A stretch of 6,882 bases of DNA from Planctomycetaceae bacterium (GCA_031283825.1 JAITAZ010000179.1:1-6882), one strand, 5' to 3'. Shown: positions 1 through 6,218, numbered from the stretch's first letter. A program made the numbers and translations. The notes: generated from the sequence alone by a model not told the origin.

Positions 1-4
1 AACC

Positions 5-196
5 AACCTCATTTTCAACCTAATTTTCTTAACTATTGTTTAAAAAACCTCAGTAGCCAAAGACACCCCACACGCCAACCTCATTACCTCATTAAAAACG
101 TAAACGAATAATGAGGTAATGAGGTTGGTTTTGGTGGGATTCATTGCTACTGAGGTTTTAAACAATAGTAAGAAAAATTAGGTTGAAAATGAGGTT
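5..196. repeat. Long imperfect palindrome (hairpin element)
   Basis: The outer arms 5-57 and 146-196 are reverse complements over about 50 bases with only small indels. The inner arms 75-93 and 110-128 are perfect 19-bp complements around a 16-base loop. Between outer and inner arms is a poorly paired bubble of about 17 bases per side (58-74 and 129-145). The word AACCTCATT starts both left arms, so the inner arm may derive from the outer. As RNA this would fold into one long hairpin; as DNA it could extrude a cruciform. There is no ORF inside, which fits a non-autonomous palindromic or MITE-like element. Target duplications cannot be judged because the left edge is the window edge. Confidence 0.85.
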
Positions 197-222
197 TGCG
201 GAAACTGTTAAAATACGTTTCG

Positions 223-242
223 AAAAATTCTACTGATATATT
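223..242 (+). repeat. Dispersed repeat, copy A
   Basis: This 20-base word, containing ACTGATATATT, recurs in the same orientation at 6829-6848 with one mismatch (19 of 20 identical). The two copies lie about 6.6 kb apart, both in non-coding AT-rich DNA near other repeats. Base composition alone makes short AT words recur, but 19 of 20 is unlikely to be chance. Its function is unknown. Confidence 0.5.
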
Positions 243-250
243 ACGATAAA

Positions 251-398
251 TTTTTTAAGAGACATTGGGGACATTCTTGTTTGAAATCTGGGGGAGAATA
301 AAACTGAAAAATTTTTTCTCTTTTAAACAGCTGTTGTCTTCTGTTGAGTCGTTAATCATGGTTTTTAAATTAGTGAGTCCCCAGTGTTCCCTAAAAAA
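251..398. repeat. Element about 148 bp long with 22-bp inverted ends
   Basis: Positions 251-272 (ending ACATTGGGGAC) and 377-398 (starting GTCCCCAGTGT) are reverse complements at 18 of 22 positions. Near the centre is the perfect 10-bp palindrome AACAGCTGTT (326-335). There is no ORF. The GGGGACATT-type end resembles sequences I associate with REP-like elements moved by IS200/RAYT-type Y1 transposases, but that is recall rather than a search result, and no transposase lies in the window. Confidence 0.55.
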
Positions 399-450
399 AG
401 AACTATTTTTTACCGTTCAAAGTATTGTACATTAAAAAAATACTGCAACT

Positions 451-494
451 GAATAGTTACAAAAATTCCCTATTGGTTATTCGTAACCGTTCAC
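451..494. repeat. GTAAC-YRTTC motifs left of the hairpin array
   Basis: There are two copies of a short motif, one on each strand. 451-463 reads GAATAGTTACAAA and is the exact reverse complement of 666-678. 482-494 reads CGTAACCGTTCAC and is the exact reverse complement of 715-727. The motif therefore brackets the hairpin array at 531-657 in both orientations, and the two complementary pairs cross rather than nest. Confidence 0.6.
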
Positions 495-530
495 GGTTTT
501 TTCAATTCGGATTTGAATTACTAAACCCAA

Positions 531-657
531 TGTAGAGACGCAATGCTTTGCGTCTCTGTCGGTGAGCTTTTGATCGAACAATAGAGACGCAAGGCATTGC
601 GTCTCTGTCGGTGAGCTTTTGATCGAACAATGAGACGCAAGGCATTGCGTCTCTACA
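531..657. repeat. Tandem array of three 24-nt hairpins with identical spacers
   Basis: Three hairpins lie at 534-557, 583-606 and 632-653. The first two have perfect 10-bp stems (AGAGACGCAA / TTGCGTCTCT) and 4-base loops; the third has lost one stem base on its left side. The two spacers (558-582 and 607-631) are identical 25-mers starting GTCGGTGAGC, giving a 49-bp period. The first loop is TGCT and the other two are GGCA, so the first hairpin is effectively the inverted form of the others. The outer edges (TGTAGAGACGCAA on the left, TTGCGTCTCTACA on the right) make the whole array an inverted repeat. This is a REP/BIME-like palindromic repeat cluster. No poly-T tract follows, so a terminator role is not obvious. 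Confidence 0.9.
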
Positions 658-665
658 TTTGTTAA

Positions 666-727
666 TTTGTAACTATTCACGTTTTAATTTTTCGATAAAA
701 AAATAAAAAATTCTGTGAACGGTTACG
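666..727. repeat. GTAAC-YRTTC motifs right of the hairpin array
   Basis: 666-678 (TTTGTAACTATTC) and 715-727 (GTGAACGGTTACG) are the exact reverse complements of 451-463 and 482-494. The second copy ends seven bases before the stop codon of the AnmK-like gene. The flanking DNA is AT-rich and without coding potential. Confidence 0.6.
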
Positions 728-733
728 GTTATT

Positions 734-2080
734 CTACATTGCGCTTCTTAAATTTCTGGCGGCGGGTTTGGCGATTGACATTTCTTGAATTAAACGATAC
801 CAATTCGTCGCGCTGCCGGGAGTTATTCTGCCTAACGGCTTGCTCGTGTCGCACCCCGTTACCGAAGGAATATTCGACGGAATATTGTCAACCGACATTA
901 CCGTCAACAACGCCGTACATACCGCGTCAAAAGTCTCCGGCAATATTCCTAAATCTGTTACTTGAATCAACCTGTTCTGCTTGAGATGATTCGATATTAA
1001 ATTCATCAACATCCCATGCATCCTACACGCTCCCGTAACCAATATCTCTACATCGACTCCGCGTAAAAATTCTACCTCGCCCGATAACGCCCCGCGAACG
1101 CCCGAAACAATACTCTCCGCAATAAAACAACTCGCCGTACACAAAATATCTTGATACGAATACTCCGAACCATTCAATCTAAATGCAGTTTTCAAATACG
1201 AATCCGCCGACAATCCTAACGGACTCCACCTCCCGCCGCCAACGCCAATACTACGAAACTCACTCAACAACGACGATATCTGACAACCTTGAACCGTCAA
1301 CCTGCCGCCGGCATCAATCGATGTTTTGCCCTGCGTCAACTTGTACGTCAACGCATCCAAAAGCGAACCGCACGGCACAATATCACGCACTAGTATTTTT
1401 TGAAACGAAAATACATTTTCAGAACGCGGAAATATCGTCAATCGCGCCGTCCGACCAAGATCAAGAAGTATCCTCGCCGACGAATCTGACTTGAGAAAAA
1501 CCCAACTCGGTAACGTCAACACCGGTCCGCCGTAACCGCCCGCCGATACGTCCTGCGAAGAAAAAGAATCAACAATATTCAATCCCGTCTGCTCCGCCAA
1601 AAACGACGCGTCGCATAAACTCCTGTAAAATAAACCGTCAGACGCATTAAATCTTATTCCCGAATCATTCACGCCAATCGCTAACACGTCGTTTTTCGTT
1701 AAATGCGATTCGCTCAAAAGCTCGTCAATCGCTTCTTCCTCAACGCTCGCAAGCTCGCGTAAAACATGCTGATACAGAAAACAAAATTCCGCGAAATCTA
1801 CGCTCTCACAAGTCTCGACTCCGCCGGCACGATTGACGACGCGATCCGAAATTCGATTGACAAAATATTCCTGTAACGAATTATAACTCGCCGTAATTTC
1901 AGTCGGAATATCATAAGAAATCGACTTGCGAATCTCAAGCGGCGCACCGCTGCCTCGACCATGAATACCAATCATCGCCGTCTCTATCCTACGACAACCT
2001 GACGAAACGCTAACTCCGCCAAACCAACGAGGAATTGGTTCGCTCTTTTTTAACGATCCCGAAAATGAAAAAAGTTGCAT
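734..2080 (-). CDS. Diverged anhydro-N-acetylmuramic acid kinase (AnmK) family protein
   Basis: The protein has 448 residues, longer than a typical AnmK of about 370. AnmK phosphorylates 1,6-anhydro-MurNAc in cytoplasmic cell-wall recycling. Family marks in order are LAEQTGLNIVDSF with QDVSAGGYGGP (161-186, matching the usual DFR..D.AaGGqGAPL), LLDLGRTARLTIFP (205-218), RDIVPCGSLLD (232-242, the DTGPGN..D block, with Asp233 kept), ILVTGACRMHG (346-356) and NIPSVTG with LGRITPG near the C-terminus (403-422). Important residues differ: the N-terminal SGTS.DG.D loop is GVSVSSGCRRIE (22-33), the SHGQT segment is VNDSG (137-141), and the glycine-rich ATP-binding motifs are altered. It may therefore be a pseudokinase or have changed specificity. 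The start is the first in-frame ATG; a later one would remove the N-terminal loop. The Shine-Dalgarno sequence is weak (AAGAAAA). It is transcribed alone, divergent from the sigma-factor gene. The family is fairly certain; activity is not. Confidence 0.8.
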   Translation of the reverse strand: MQLFSFSGSLKKSEPIPRWFGGVSVSSGCRRIETAMIGIHGRGSGAPLEIRKSISYDIPTEITASYNSLQEYFVNRISDRVVNRAGGVETCESVDFAEFCFLYQHVLRELASVEEEAIDELLSESHLTKNDVLAIGVNDSGIRFNASDGLFYRSLCDASFLAEQTGLNIVDSFSSQDVSAGGYGGPVLTLPSWVFLKSDSSARILLDLGRTARLTIFPRSENVFSFQKILVRDIVPCGSLLDALTYKLTQGKTSIDAGGRLTVQGCQISSLLSEFRSIGVGGGRWSPLGLSADSYLKTAFRLNGSEYSYQDILCTASCFIAESIVSGVRGALSGEVEFLRGVDVEILVTGACRMHGMLMNLISNHLKQNRLIQVTDLGILPETFDAVCTALLTVMSVDNIPSNIPSVTGCDTSKPLGRITPGSATNWYRLIQEMSIAKPAARNLRSAM

Positions 2081-2119
2081 TGTAATTATTTTTTCTTAAT
2101 TAATATCTGAATCACTAAT

Positions 2120-2141
2120 GAGAATTTCTAATAACTCAAAT
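2120..2141 (+). repeat. Dispersed 22-bp repeat, copy 1
   Basis: This sequence (core GAATTTCTAATAACTCAAAT) recurs at 4058-4079 with one mismatch, and more loosely (17 of 22) at 6562-6583, all in the same orientation and all in non-coding DNA. Copies 1 and 2 bracket the sigma-factor gene. Confidence 0.6.
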
Positions 2142-2317
2142 TTGTAAAAATTGCGCCCCGACGAAACGCAGATCACCGTTAAATTTCTCTCTGCGATTAA
2201 AAAAATCGAAATGTCATTTAGACGCTAATCGGAATATTAACAATTTTTTAAAAACGTGTAAATCCTAATTTTTTTTCGCTGGATTACCCAATCAATAGAT
2301 TTTTACATCGACAAAAG

Positions 2318-2334
2318 TGTATCATTTTGATACA
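2318..2334. promoter_or_regulatory. Palindromic operator-like site 1
   Basis: TGTATCATTTTGATACA is a perfect 7-bp inverted repeat around TTT. Two further versions of the same pattern lie downstream in the same intergenic region. That arrangement is typical of a dimeric repressor or activator site; the regulator is unknown. Confidence 0.5.
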
Positions 2335-2357
2335 TAGAAAAGATCAAATCCCGCCAA

Positions 2358-2373
2358 TGTGCAAAATGAAACA
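2358..2373 (-). promoter_or_regulatory. Palindromic operator-like site 2 (degenerate)
   Basis: Read on the minus strand this is TGTTTCATTTTGCACA. It keeps the TGTNTCATTTTG core of site 1 but lacks one base in the right half, so its symmetry is poor. It lies 40 bases, about four helical turns, from site 1. Confidence 0.35.
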
Positions 2374-2448
2374 CTAAAAATTTATCGACAATTTCAAAAA
2401 AACAATGTAAGCGATTATAGTCAAATATTATAAATTTTAATTTTGCCG

Positions 2449-2465
2449 TGTGTCATTTTGGCACA
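2449..2465. promoter_or_regulatory. Palindromic operator-like site 3
   Basis: TGTGTCATTTTGGCACA has the same 7-3-7 layout as site 1, with one G:T-type mismatch in the stem. Its right half is also the -24 element of the possible sigma-54 promoter, so a protein bound here would compete with or control polymerase. Confidence 0.45.
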
Positions 2466-2474
2466 ATATATGCT
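2459..2474 (+). promoter_or_regulatory. Possible sigma-54 (-24/-12) promoter of the sigma-factor gene
   Basis: TGGCACAATATATGCT fits the consensus TGGCACG-N4-TTGCW. The GG (2460-2461) and GC (2472-2473) are exactly 12 bases apart, TGGCAC is intact, and the -12 block has one mismatch (ATGCT). Predicted transcription starts near 2485, giving a leader of about 166 bases before the ATG at 2651. The same bases form half of palindrome 3, so the match could be incidental. Sigma-54 needs an enhancer-binding activator; the palindromes upstream at 2318 and 2358 would be suitably placed. Confidence 0.4.
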
Positions 2475-2560
2475 CAATAATGCCCTGCTAAAACACTTTT
2501 ACTCAATAAACGATAACTGTGGCAAGAAAAAAATTTTTATAAATTTCCTAAATCGGATTT

Positions 2561-2610
2561 AAGTCAACGTTTGCTGACTTTTACTGTCAAAATTGTTTTT
2601 ATTACAGTAA
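2561..2610 (+). promoter_or_regulatory. Two adjacent hairpins in the sigma-factor leader
   Basis: AAGTCA (2561-2566) pairs with TGACTT (2575-2580). Immediately after, TTACTGT (2581-2587) pairs with ACAGTAA (2604-2610). Both are perfect but AT-rich and modest in stability. They lie 41-90 bases before the start codon and would be in the 5' leader if transcription starts near 2485. No known riboswitch is recognised. Confidence 0.3.
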
Positions 2611-2650
2611 TCCTAATTCGAGTTTAACCCTTTAATTTTTGAGATTTATT

Positions 2651-4057
2651 ATGAGCGCGAACAAAATAATTGATCCAATTGATATTTACATTGCCCAAGC
2701 AATGAATAAAAATCTGCTGACGCCGCAAGAAGAACTCAAGTCAACCAAAAAGATTGAAATCTTACGTAATAATTATCATCGTTCTCTAATCTGTCAAGAT
2801 CGCGTTATATCTAAAGCGGTACGTCTTTTGACGCAAGTTATCAATAATAAATTCAGATTGGATCGCACTCTTTCTATAGCGGTTTCCGACGTTAAACAAA
2901 AAACATTTATGAGAAAATTTTTAGTTCTACACACCGAGACGCTTAAAAAAATAATTGAACGCAACCAAATAGATTTGCACAAATCATTGTCGAAAAAGAC
3001 GTCTCGCGAGGAAAAACAAAAGCTCGCGCGAGTTATACGGAATCGTCGTCGTCATGCGTTTAAGTTGATTAGCGAGTTGAGATTTCGTATTGCTCATGTT
3101 TTGCCGACTTATAATTATCTTGTTAAAGCAGAATCGGAGATTTCGACATTGCAAGAACGGATTGACAATTTGAAATTCGCAATGAGAAATCCTCTTAATA
3201 TTGACGCAAAACAAATAGAACAATTACGATTTGAGCGGCGTAAGTTAAGTCGGTTATTGCGTAAGGTCGGCGATACGCCTAAAGGGTTGAGAAAATATAT
3301 TGCGAAAGTACGAAAGTCTCGGTTTGAATATGACGAGGTTAAACGTAATTTTTTAGTATCTAATTTGCGGCTTGTTGTATCGATAGCGAAAACGTATCGT
3401 CGTCGAGGGCTTAGTTTTCTTGATTTAATACAAGAAGGCAACGCCGGACTAGTTAAAGCTGTTGACAGATTTGAGTGTAAACGCGGATGTAAATTTTCAA
3501 CTTATGCGACTTGGTGGATACGTCAATCTATTGTCAGGGCAATAGCGAATAACGCAAGAACAATCCGCGTTCCAATTCGAGTTCTTGAAACGATTTCGCG
3601 AGTTGGACGTATTGCAAACGGTTTAGCCGACAAGATGGGAACAATCCCTTCAGTTTATGAACTTGCTTCGGCGTGCAAGATGAAAGGAACGGATTTGGCG
3701 GCGTTGATGAACGTGAATCAAAGACCAATTTCGTTGAATTTACCTGTTGGCGCGTCAGACAATAAAAAATCGTTGTCGGACATAATAGAAGACACGAAAC
3801 AATTAACGCCGGTAGAGAGTCTGTCTCGAGAATCGTTAAAGTCAAAGATTGACGAGGTGCTAGAAGATTTAACGACTCGCGAACGTGAAGTTATAAAACT
3901 TCGTTATGGATTAACCGACGGTTCAATTTATACGCTTGAAGAGGTCGGCAAAATGTTTTCTGTAACCCGCGAAAGAATTAGACAAATAGAAGCTACAGCT
4001 TTCAAAAAATTACAACACCCAGTCAGATCAAGAACGTTGTCTTATTTTCTAAATTAA
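2651..4057 (+). CDS. rpoD: RpoD-type RNA polymerase sigma-70 factor, planctomycete form
   Basis: The protein has 468 residues and directs RNA polymerase to -35/-10 promoters. Domains, in residues from the ATG: region 1.2 at about 8-45 ([20 protein letters not shown]); a basic, helical, coiled-coil-like spacer at about 46-228; region 2 at about 229-305, with [26 protein letters not shown] (258-264) and [17 protein letters not shown]; region 3 at about 306-375; region 4 at about 390-465, with [12 protein letters not shown] and the helix-turn-helix [20 protein letters not shown]. Region 1.1 is absent. The RpoD-like ending KLQHPVRSR is present. I recall this spacer layout from planctomycetes. An upstream TTG (2639) is possible, but ATG 2651 is preferred, with a weak GAG seven bases before it. 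It may be the housekeeping factor or a close group-2 paralogue; one gene cannot decide, so the symbol is provisional. Confidence 0.9.
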   Translation: MSANKIIDPIDIYIAQAMNKNLLTPQEELKSTKKIEILRNNYHRSLICQDRVISKAVRLLTQVINNKFRLDRTLSIAVSDVKQKTFMRKFLVLHTETLKKIIERNQIDLHKSLSKKTSREEKQKLARVIRNRRRHAFKLISELRFRIAHVLPTYNYLVKAESEISTLQERIDNLKFAMRNPLNIDAKQIEQLRFERRKLSRLLRKVGDTPKGLRKYIAKVRKSRFEYDEVKRNFLVSNLRLVVSIAKTYRRRGLSFLDLIQEGNAGLVKAVDRFECKRGCKFSTYATWWIRQSIVRAIANNARTIRVPIRVLETISRVGRIANGLADKMGTIPSVYELASACKMKGTDLAALMNVNQRPISLNLPVGASDNKKSLSDIIEDTKQLTPVESLSRESLKSKIDEVLEDLTTREREVIKLRYGLTDGSIYTLEEVGKMFSVTRERIRQIEATAFKKLQHPVRSRTLSYFLN

Positions 4058-4079
4058 GAGAATTTCTAATAATTCAAAT
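4058..4079 (+). repeat. Dispersed 22-bp repeat, copy 2
   Basis: This copy starts at the base after the sigma-factor stop codon and differs from copy 1 (2120-2141) at one position. It has no inverted symmetry or T-tract that would make it a terminator. Confidence 0.6.
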
Positions 4080-4214
4080 GAATGATTATGAAAATAATTT
4101 TTATAATTGCTCATGATATATTCTTTCCTAATCTCGCGGATTACTCTTTATTAACCGGATGATTTAGCTTACGGTAAATTCATTCGCATTATAATCGGGA
4201 TAATTGTTATAATT

Positions 4215-4267
4215 GTAACGATTATTAGATAATTCTGCTTATTTTATTTGTTTTACCTAATCGTTAC
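4215..4267. repeat. 10-bp inverted repeat upstream of the MBL-like gene
   Basis: GTAACGATTA (4215-4224) and TAATCGTTAC (4258-4267) are perfect complements with a 33-base, very AT-rich loop. The right arm ends three bases before the -35 element at 4270, so it could be a regulatory site for that promoter. The wide loop makes an RNA hairpin less likely. Confidence 0.4.
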
Positions 4268-4269
4268 AC

Positions 4270-4297
4270 TTGACGAATATTCTCGAATTTGTAGAAT
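4270..4297 (+). promoter_or_regulatory. Sigma-70-type promoter for the MBL-like gene
   Basis: TTGACG (4270-4275) and TAGAAT (4292-4297) are each one base from consensus and are separated by 16 bases. Transcription would start near 4304, about 100 bases before the ATG at 4407. It is the best promoter-like pair in this intergenic region. Confidence 0.45.
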
Positions 4298-4310
4298 AAC
4301 ATCATAGTAA

Positions 4311-4335
4311 TTGACATCGCAACGGCGAATGTCAA
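4311..4335 (+). promoter_or_regulatory. Stable hairpin in the MBL-like gene leader
   Basis: TTGACATCGC (4311-4320) pairs with GCGA (4325-4328) and TGTCAA (4330-4335) around the tetraloop AACG, giving ten base pairs with one bulged A. It is followed by ATTATTTTC, a poor T-tract. It could be a leader regulatory hairpin or a weak terminator for upstream transcription. TTGACA at 4311 also looks like a -35 element, but I see no good -10 at the right distance. Confidence 0.4.
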
Positions 4336-4406
4336 ATTATTTTCAAAATCACGTATTGTATTATTAACAATTTACCAATAATGTTAGATATAATTTCAAA
4401 TTGACC

Positions 4407-6146
4407 ATGTTAAGACAAGACCCAGTTAAAAAAAAACGAGGAAAGTTAAATATTGAACGCCGTTTTTTGCCGCTAGATATCCAACGACAAGAAACTCCCT
4501 CTGACAATATAACCACAACTCCTCAACCGGAATCCGTAATCGAAACGTCTAATAATAACGCCGCAACCGTTACGTCTAATACATCCCAACCTATCGCCAT
4601 GAGTCATAATGCTCCCGCAGCACCTACGCCGGTTGCAAAGTCAAATCCTACGCCGAGTTCTAACTCTAACTCTAGTTCTAGTTCTACACCAGTTTCAGCG
4701 TTTGTTTCTACGTCTGTTTCTGAATCGACTGCAAAAAATAAAATCACGCCAAAAATTGCTCCGAATAACGTTACAAAAATTCAATCAAATAATTCTCACA
4801 ACGGAATCGCTACCGCAATGCCAGACTCGGATTGGCGAATCGGACAATACCATTTGCCGGAAATTTTAATGTCGTTGGCAAAAAATAGAATCGACAATAA
4901 CATAGATAACAACGTTGATAATGATGTTGATAATGATAATGTCAATGATTCAAACGCCGACGTATTCGCGATGCTAAACGATAGCTTGAAAAAAGCAAAA
5001 GAATTTGACGACAAATTGTTTATATCTATTTTTGAGTCTGCGATTCGTGCGTCGTGCCAGAATGACAACAACGGATTAGCAAAAGAAACATTGATTCAAT
5101 TGCAACAAATCGACGGATTCAACGAGCATTACAAAACGATGAATAATATCAATGAAAAATTGCTGCAAGCTATCGACGGAAAATTGACGCGAGAATCAAA
5201 AATAACGACAAAATTTCCTTTGCTTACATTTCCGCAATCATACAACGATTCAACATGCAACAGCGGCGTTGTAAAAAGAAACGTCGGCGGCGACTTTTTC
5301 GTTACGTTTAATAACAACGGTGTCGCAATAAATCCGACGCGAGATTTTTGGGAAGGTTTATACCAACTCGGCGGAGTTATAGACGACGTCAAATGCGTCA
5401 TAATTACAACGCGCGAAAAAATTGATCGCGGATTCGTCGAACAATTACGATTTTTTCGCAATCGTCAAGCGATTATAAATCAAGACCGCAACTCCGTAAT
5501 TTCAACAAATTTGTATCCGATACAGCTTTTTGTTCCCAATGAATTGTCGGCAGAGTTGTCAAATATCTCCAATACGATAATAACGGAAATTGAATCTATA
5601 TCGGCAGACGGCGAAGAGGTTGCGATTTCGGACGACATTAAATTTTCTTTTCAAGCGGATCAATTATCGTTACGATTATTGACGGTTGATGGGAGTTGTC
5701 AGATTCGGTTTATTGGTCAATCGGGTTTGTTGCGGGAGTCTTTGGCGGGCGATGTTTTAGTGTTTCCGATTGATAACGCTGACAGATTTTTTTCGGCGGT
5801 TGGTTTTGCGAAAATTGCAGACGCCGGCTTGACGATATTTGACATTCCGCATCATGTAATTGGTTTGACTCAGTTGATTGAATCTGTACGAAAATATTCG
5901 GTCATTGCTACGGTTGCGGGATTGAATTTAGTTTGCGATGTTGGAGGAGGACGTTTTTTAGACGTCGTAAAAGGTTTCGATTCAGACGACAACGCATGGA
6001 GTTCTTATTCGGAAATAGATAATTGCGACGACTATTTATACTATTTCGCAAAAAAAGCAAAAGAAAGATTCACAATAGATAATGCTGACATTATTGAAAC
6101 GTTCCTCACAAATCGCCGAAGAAGACATGGATTATATTTTGAGTAA
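4407..6146 (+). CDS. Metallo-beta-lactamase-fold-like protein with degenerate metal site and disordered N-terminus
   Basis: The protein has 579 residues from the ATG; TTG at 4401 is an alternative start, and neither has a clear Shine-Dalgarno sequence. Residues 1-30 are basic. About 30-140 is low complexity (Ser, Thr, Asn, Pro, including NSNSSSSSTP) and about 160-185 is an Asn/Asp repeat (IDNNIDNNVDNDVDNDN). A helical segment follows, then a domain at about 290-515 that I read as MBL-like: GGDFFVTFNNNGVAINPTRD resembles the first strands, VIITTREKIDR (331-341) sits where TH.H.DH would be, IGQSG (436-440) where GDTG would be, and PHHVIGLTQLIESV (481-494) resembles the late NHLGL.G..RLIE block. 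The metal histidines are Arg336, Lys338 and Arg341, and the GDT Asp is Gln438, so zinc hydrolase activity is unlikely. There is no signal peptide or membrane helix. The fold call is inference; the role is unknown. Confidence 0.6.
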   Translation: MLRQDPVKKKRGKLNIERRFLPLDIQRQETPSDNITTTPQPESVIETSNNNAATVTSNTSQPIAMSHNAPAAPTPVAKSNPTPSSNSNSSSSSTPVSAFVSTSVSESTAKNKITPKIAPNNVTKIQSNNSHNGIATAMPDSDWRIGQYHLPEILMSLAKNRIDNNIDNNVDNDVDNDNVNDSNADVFAMLNDSLKKAKEFDDKLFISIFESAIRASCQNDNNGLAKETLIQLQQIDGFNEHYKTMNNINEKLLQAIDGKLTRESKITTKFPLLTFPQSYNDSTCNSGVVKRNVGGDFFVTFNNNGVAINPTRDFWEGLYQLGGVIDDVKCVIITTREKIDRGFVEQLRFFRNRQAIINQDRNSVISTNLYPIQLFVPNELSAELSNISNTIITEIESISADGEEVAISDDIKFSFQADQLSLRLLTVDGSCQIRFIGQSGLLRESLAGDVLVFPIDNADRFFSAVGFAKIADAGLTIFDIPHHVIGLTQLIESVRKYSVIATVAGLNLVCDVGGGRFLDVVKGFDSDDNAWSSYSEIDNCDDYLYYFAKKAKERFTIDNADIIETFLTNRRRRHGLYFE

Positions 6147-6218
6147 ATTCTTAAAAGCGGGCTTATTGATGAAAGCTCTTGAACAGTTGAATTCGTTGAG
6201 CAAGTTGTAAATTTTTTT

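Larger units (their letters stand above)
2081..2650. other. Divergent intergenic region
   Basis: This 570-base region separates the minus-strand AnmK-like gene from the plus-strand sigma-factor gene. No ORF is supported. It is AT-rich and holds a dispersed repeat (2120-2141), three related palindromes (2318-2465), a possible sigma-54-type promoter and two leader hairpins, all listed separately. I could not identify a convincing promoter for the minus-strand gene. Confidence 0.7.

Noticed and set aside
534..653. Hairpin array as transcription terminator of the AnmK-like gene
   Set aside because: No T-tract follows any hairpin on the minus strand, and the nearest hairpin ends about 80 bases past the stop codon.
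531..657. Possible CRISPR array
   Set aside because: The repeat units are perfect hairpins and the two spacers are identical; CRISPR spacers differ. No cas gene is present.
477..680. Minus-strand open frame of 67 codons
   Set aside because: It is a translation of the tandem hairpin array; its repeated peptide words come from the DNA repeats and there is no independent coding evidence.
715..984. Plus-strand open frame of 89 codons, and similarly 1183-1494
   Set aside because: Both are antisense to the AnmK-like gene, whose own frame shows clear family motifs.
2639..2650. TTG start of the sigma-factor gene, four codons upstream
   Set aside because: ATG at 2651 leads directly into MSANK before region 1.2 and has GAG at a usable distance; nothing conserved is gained from TTG.
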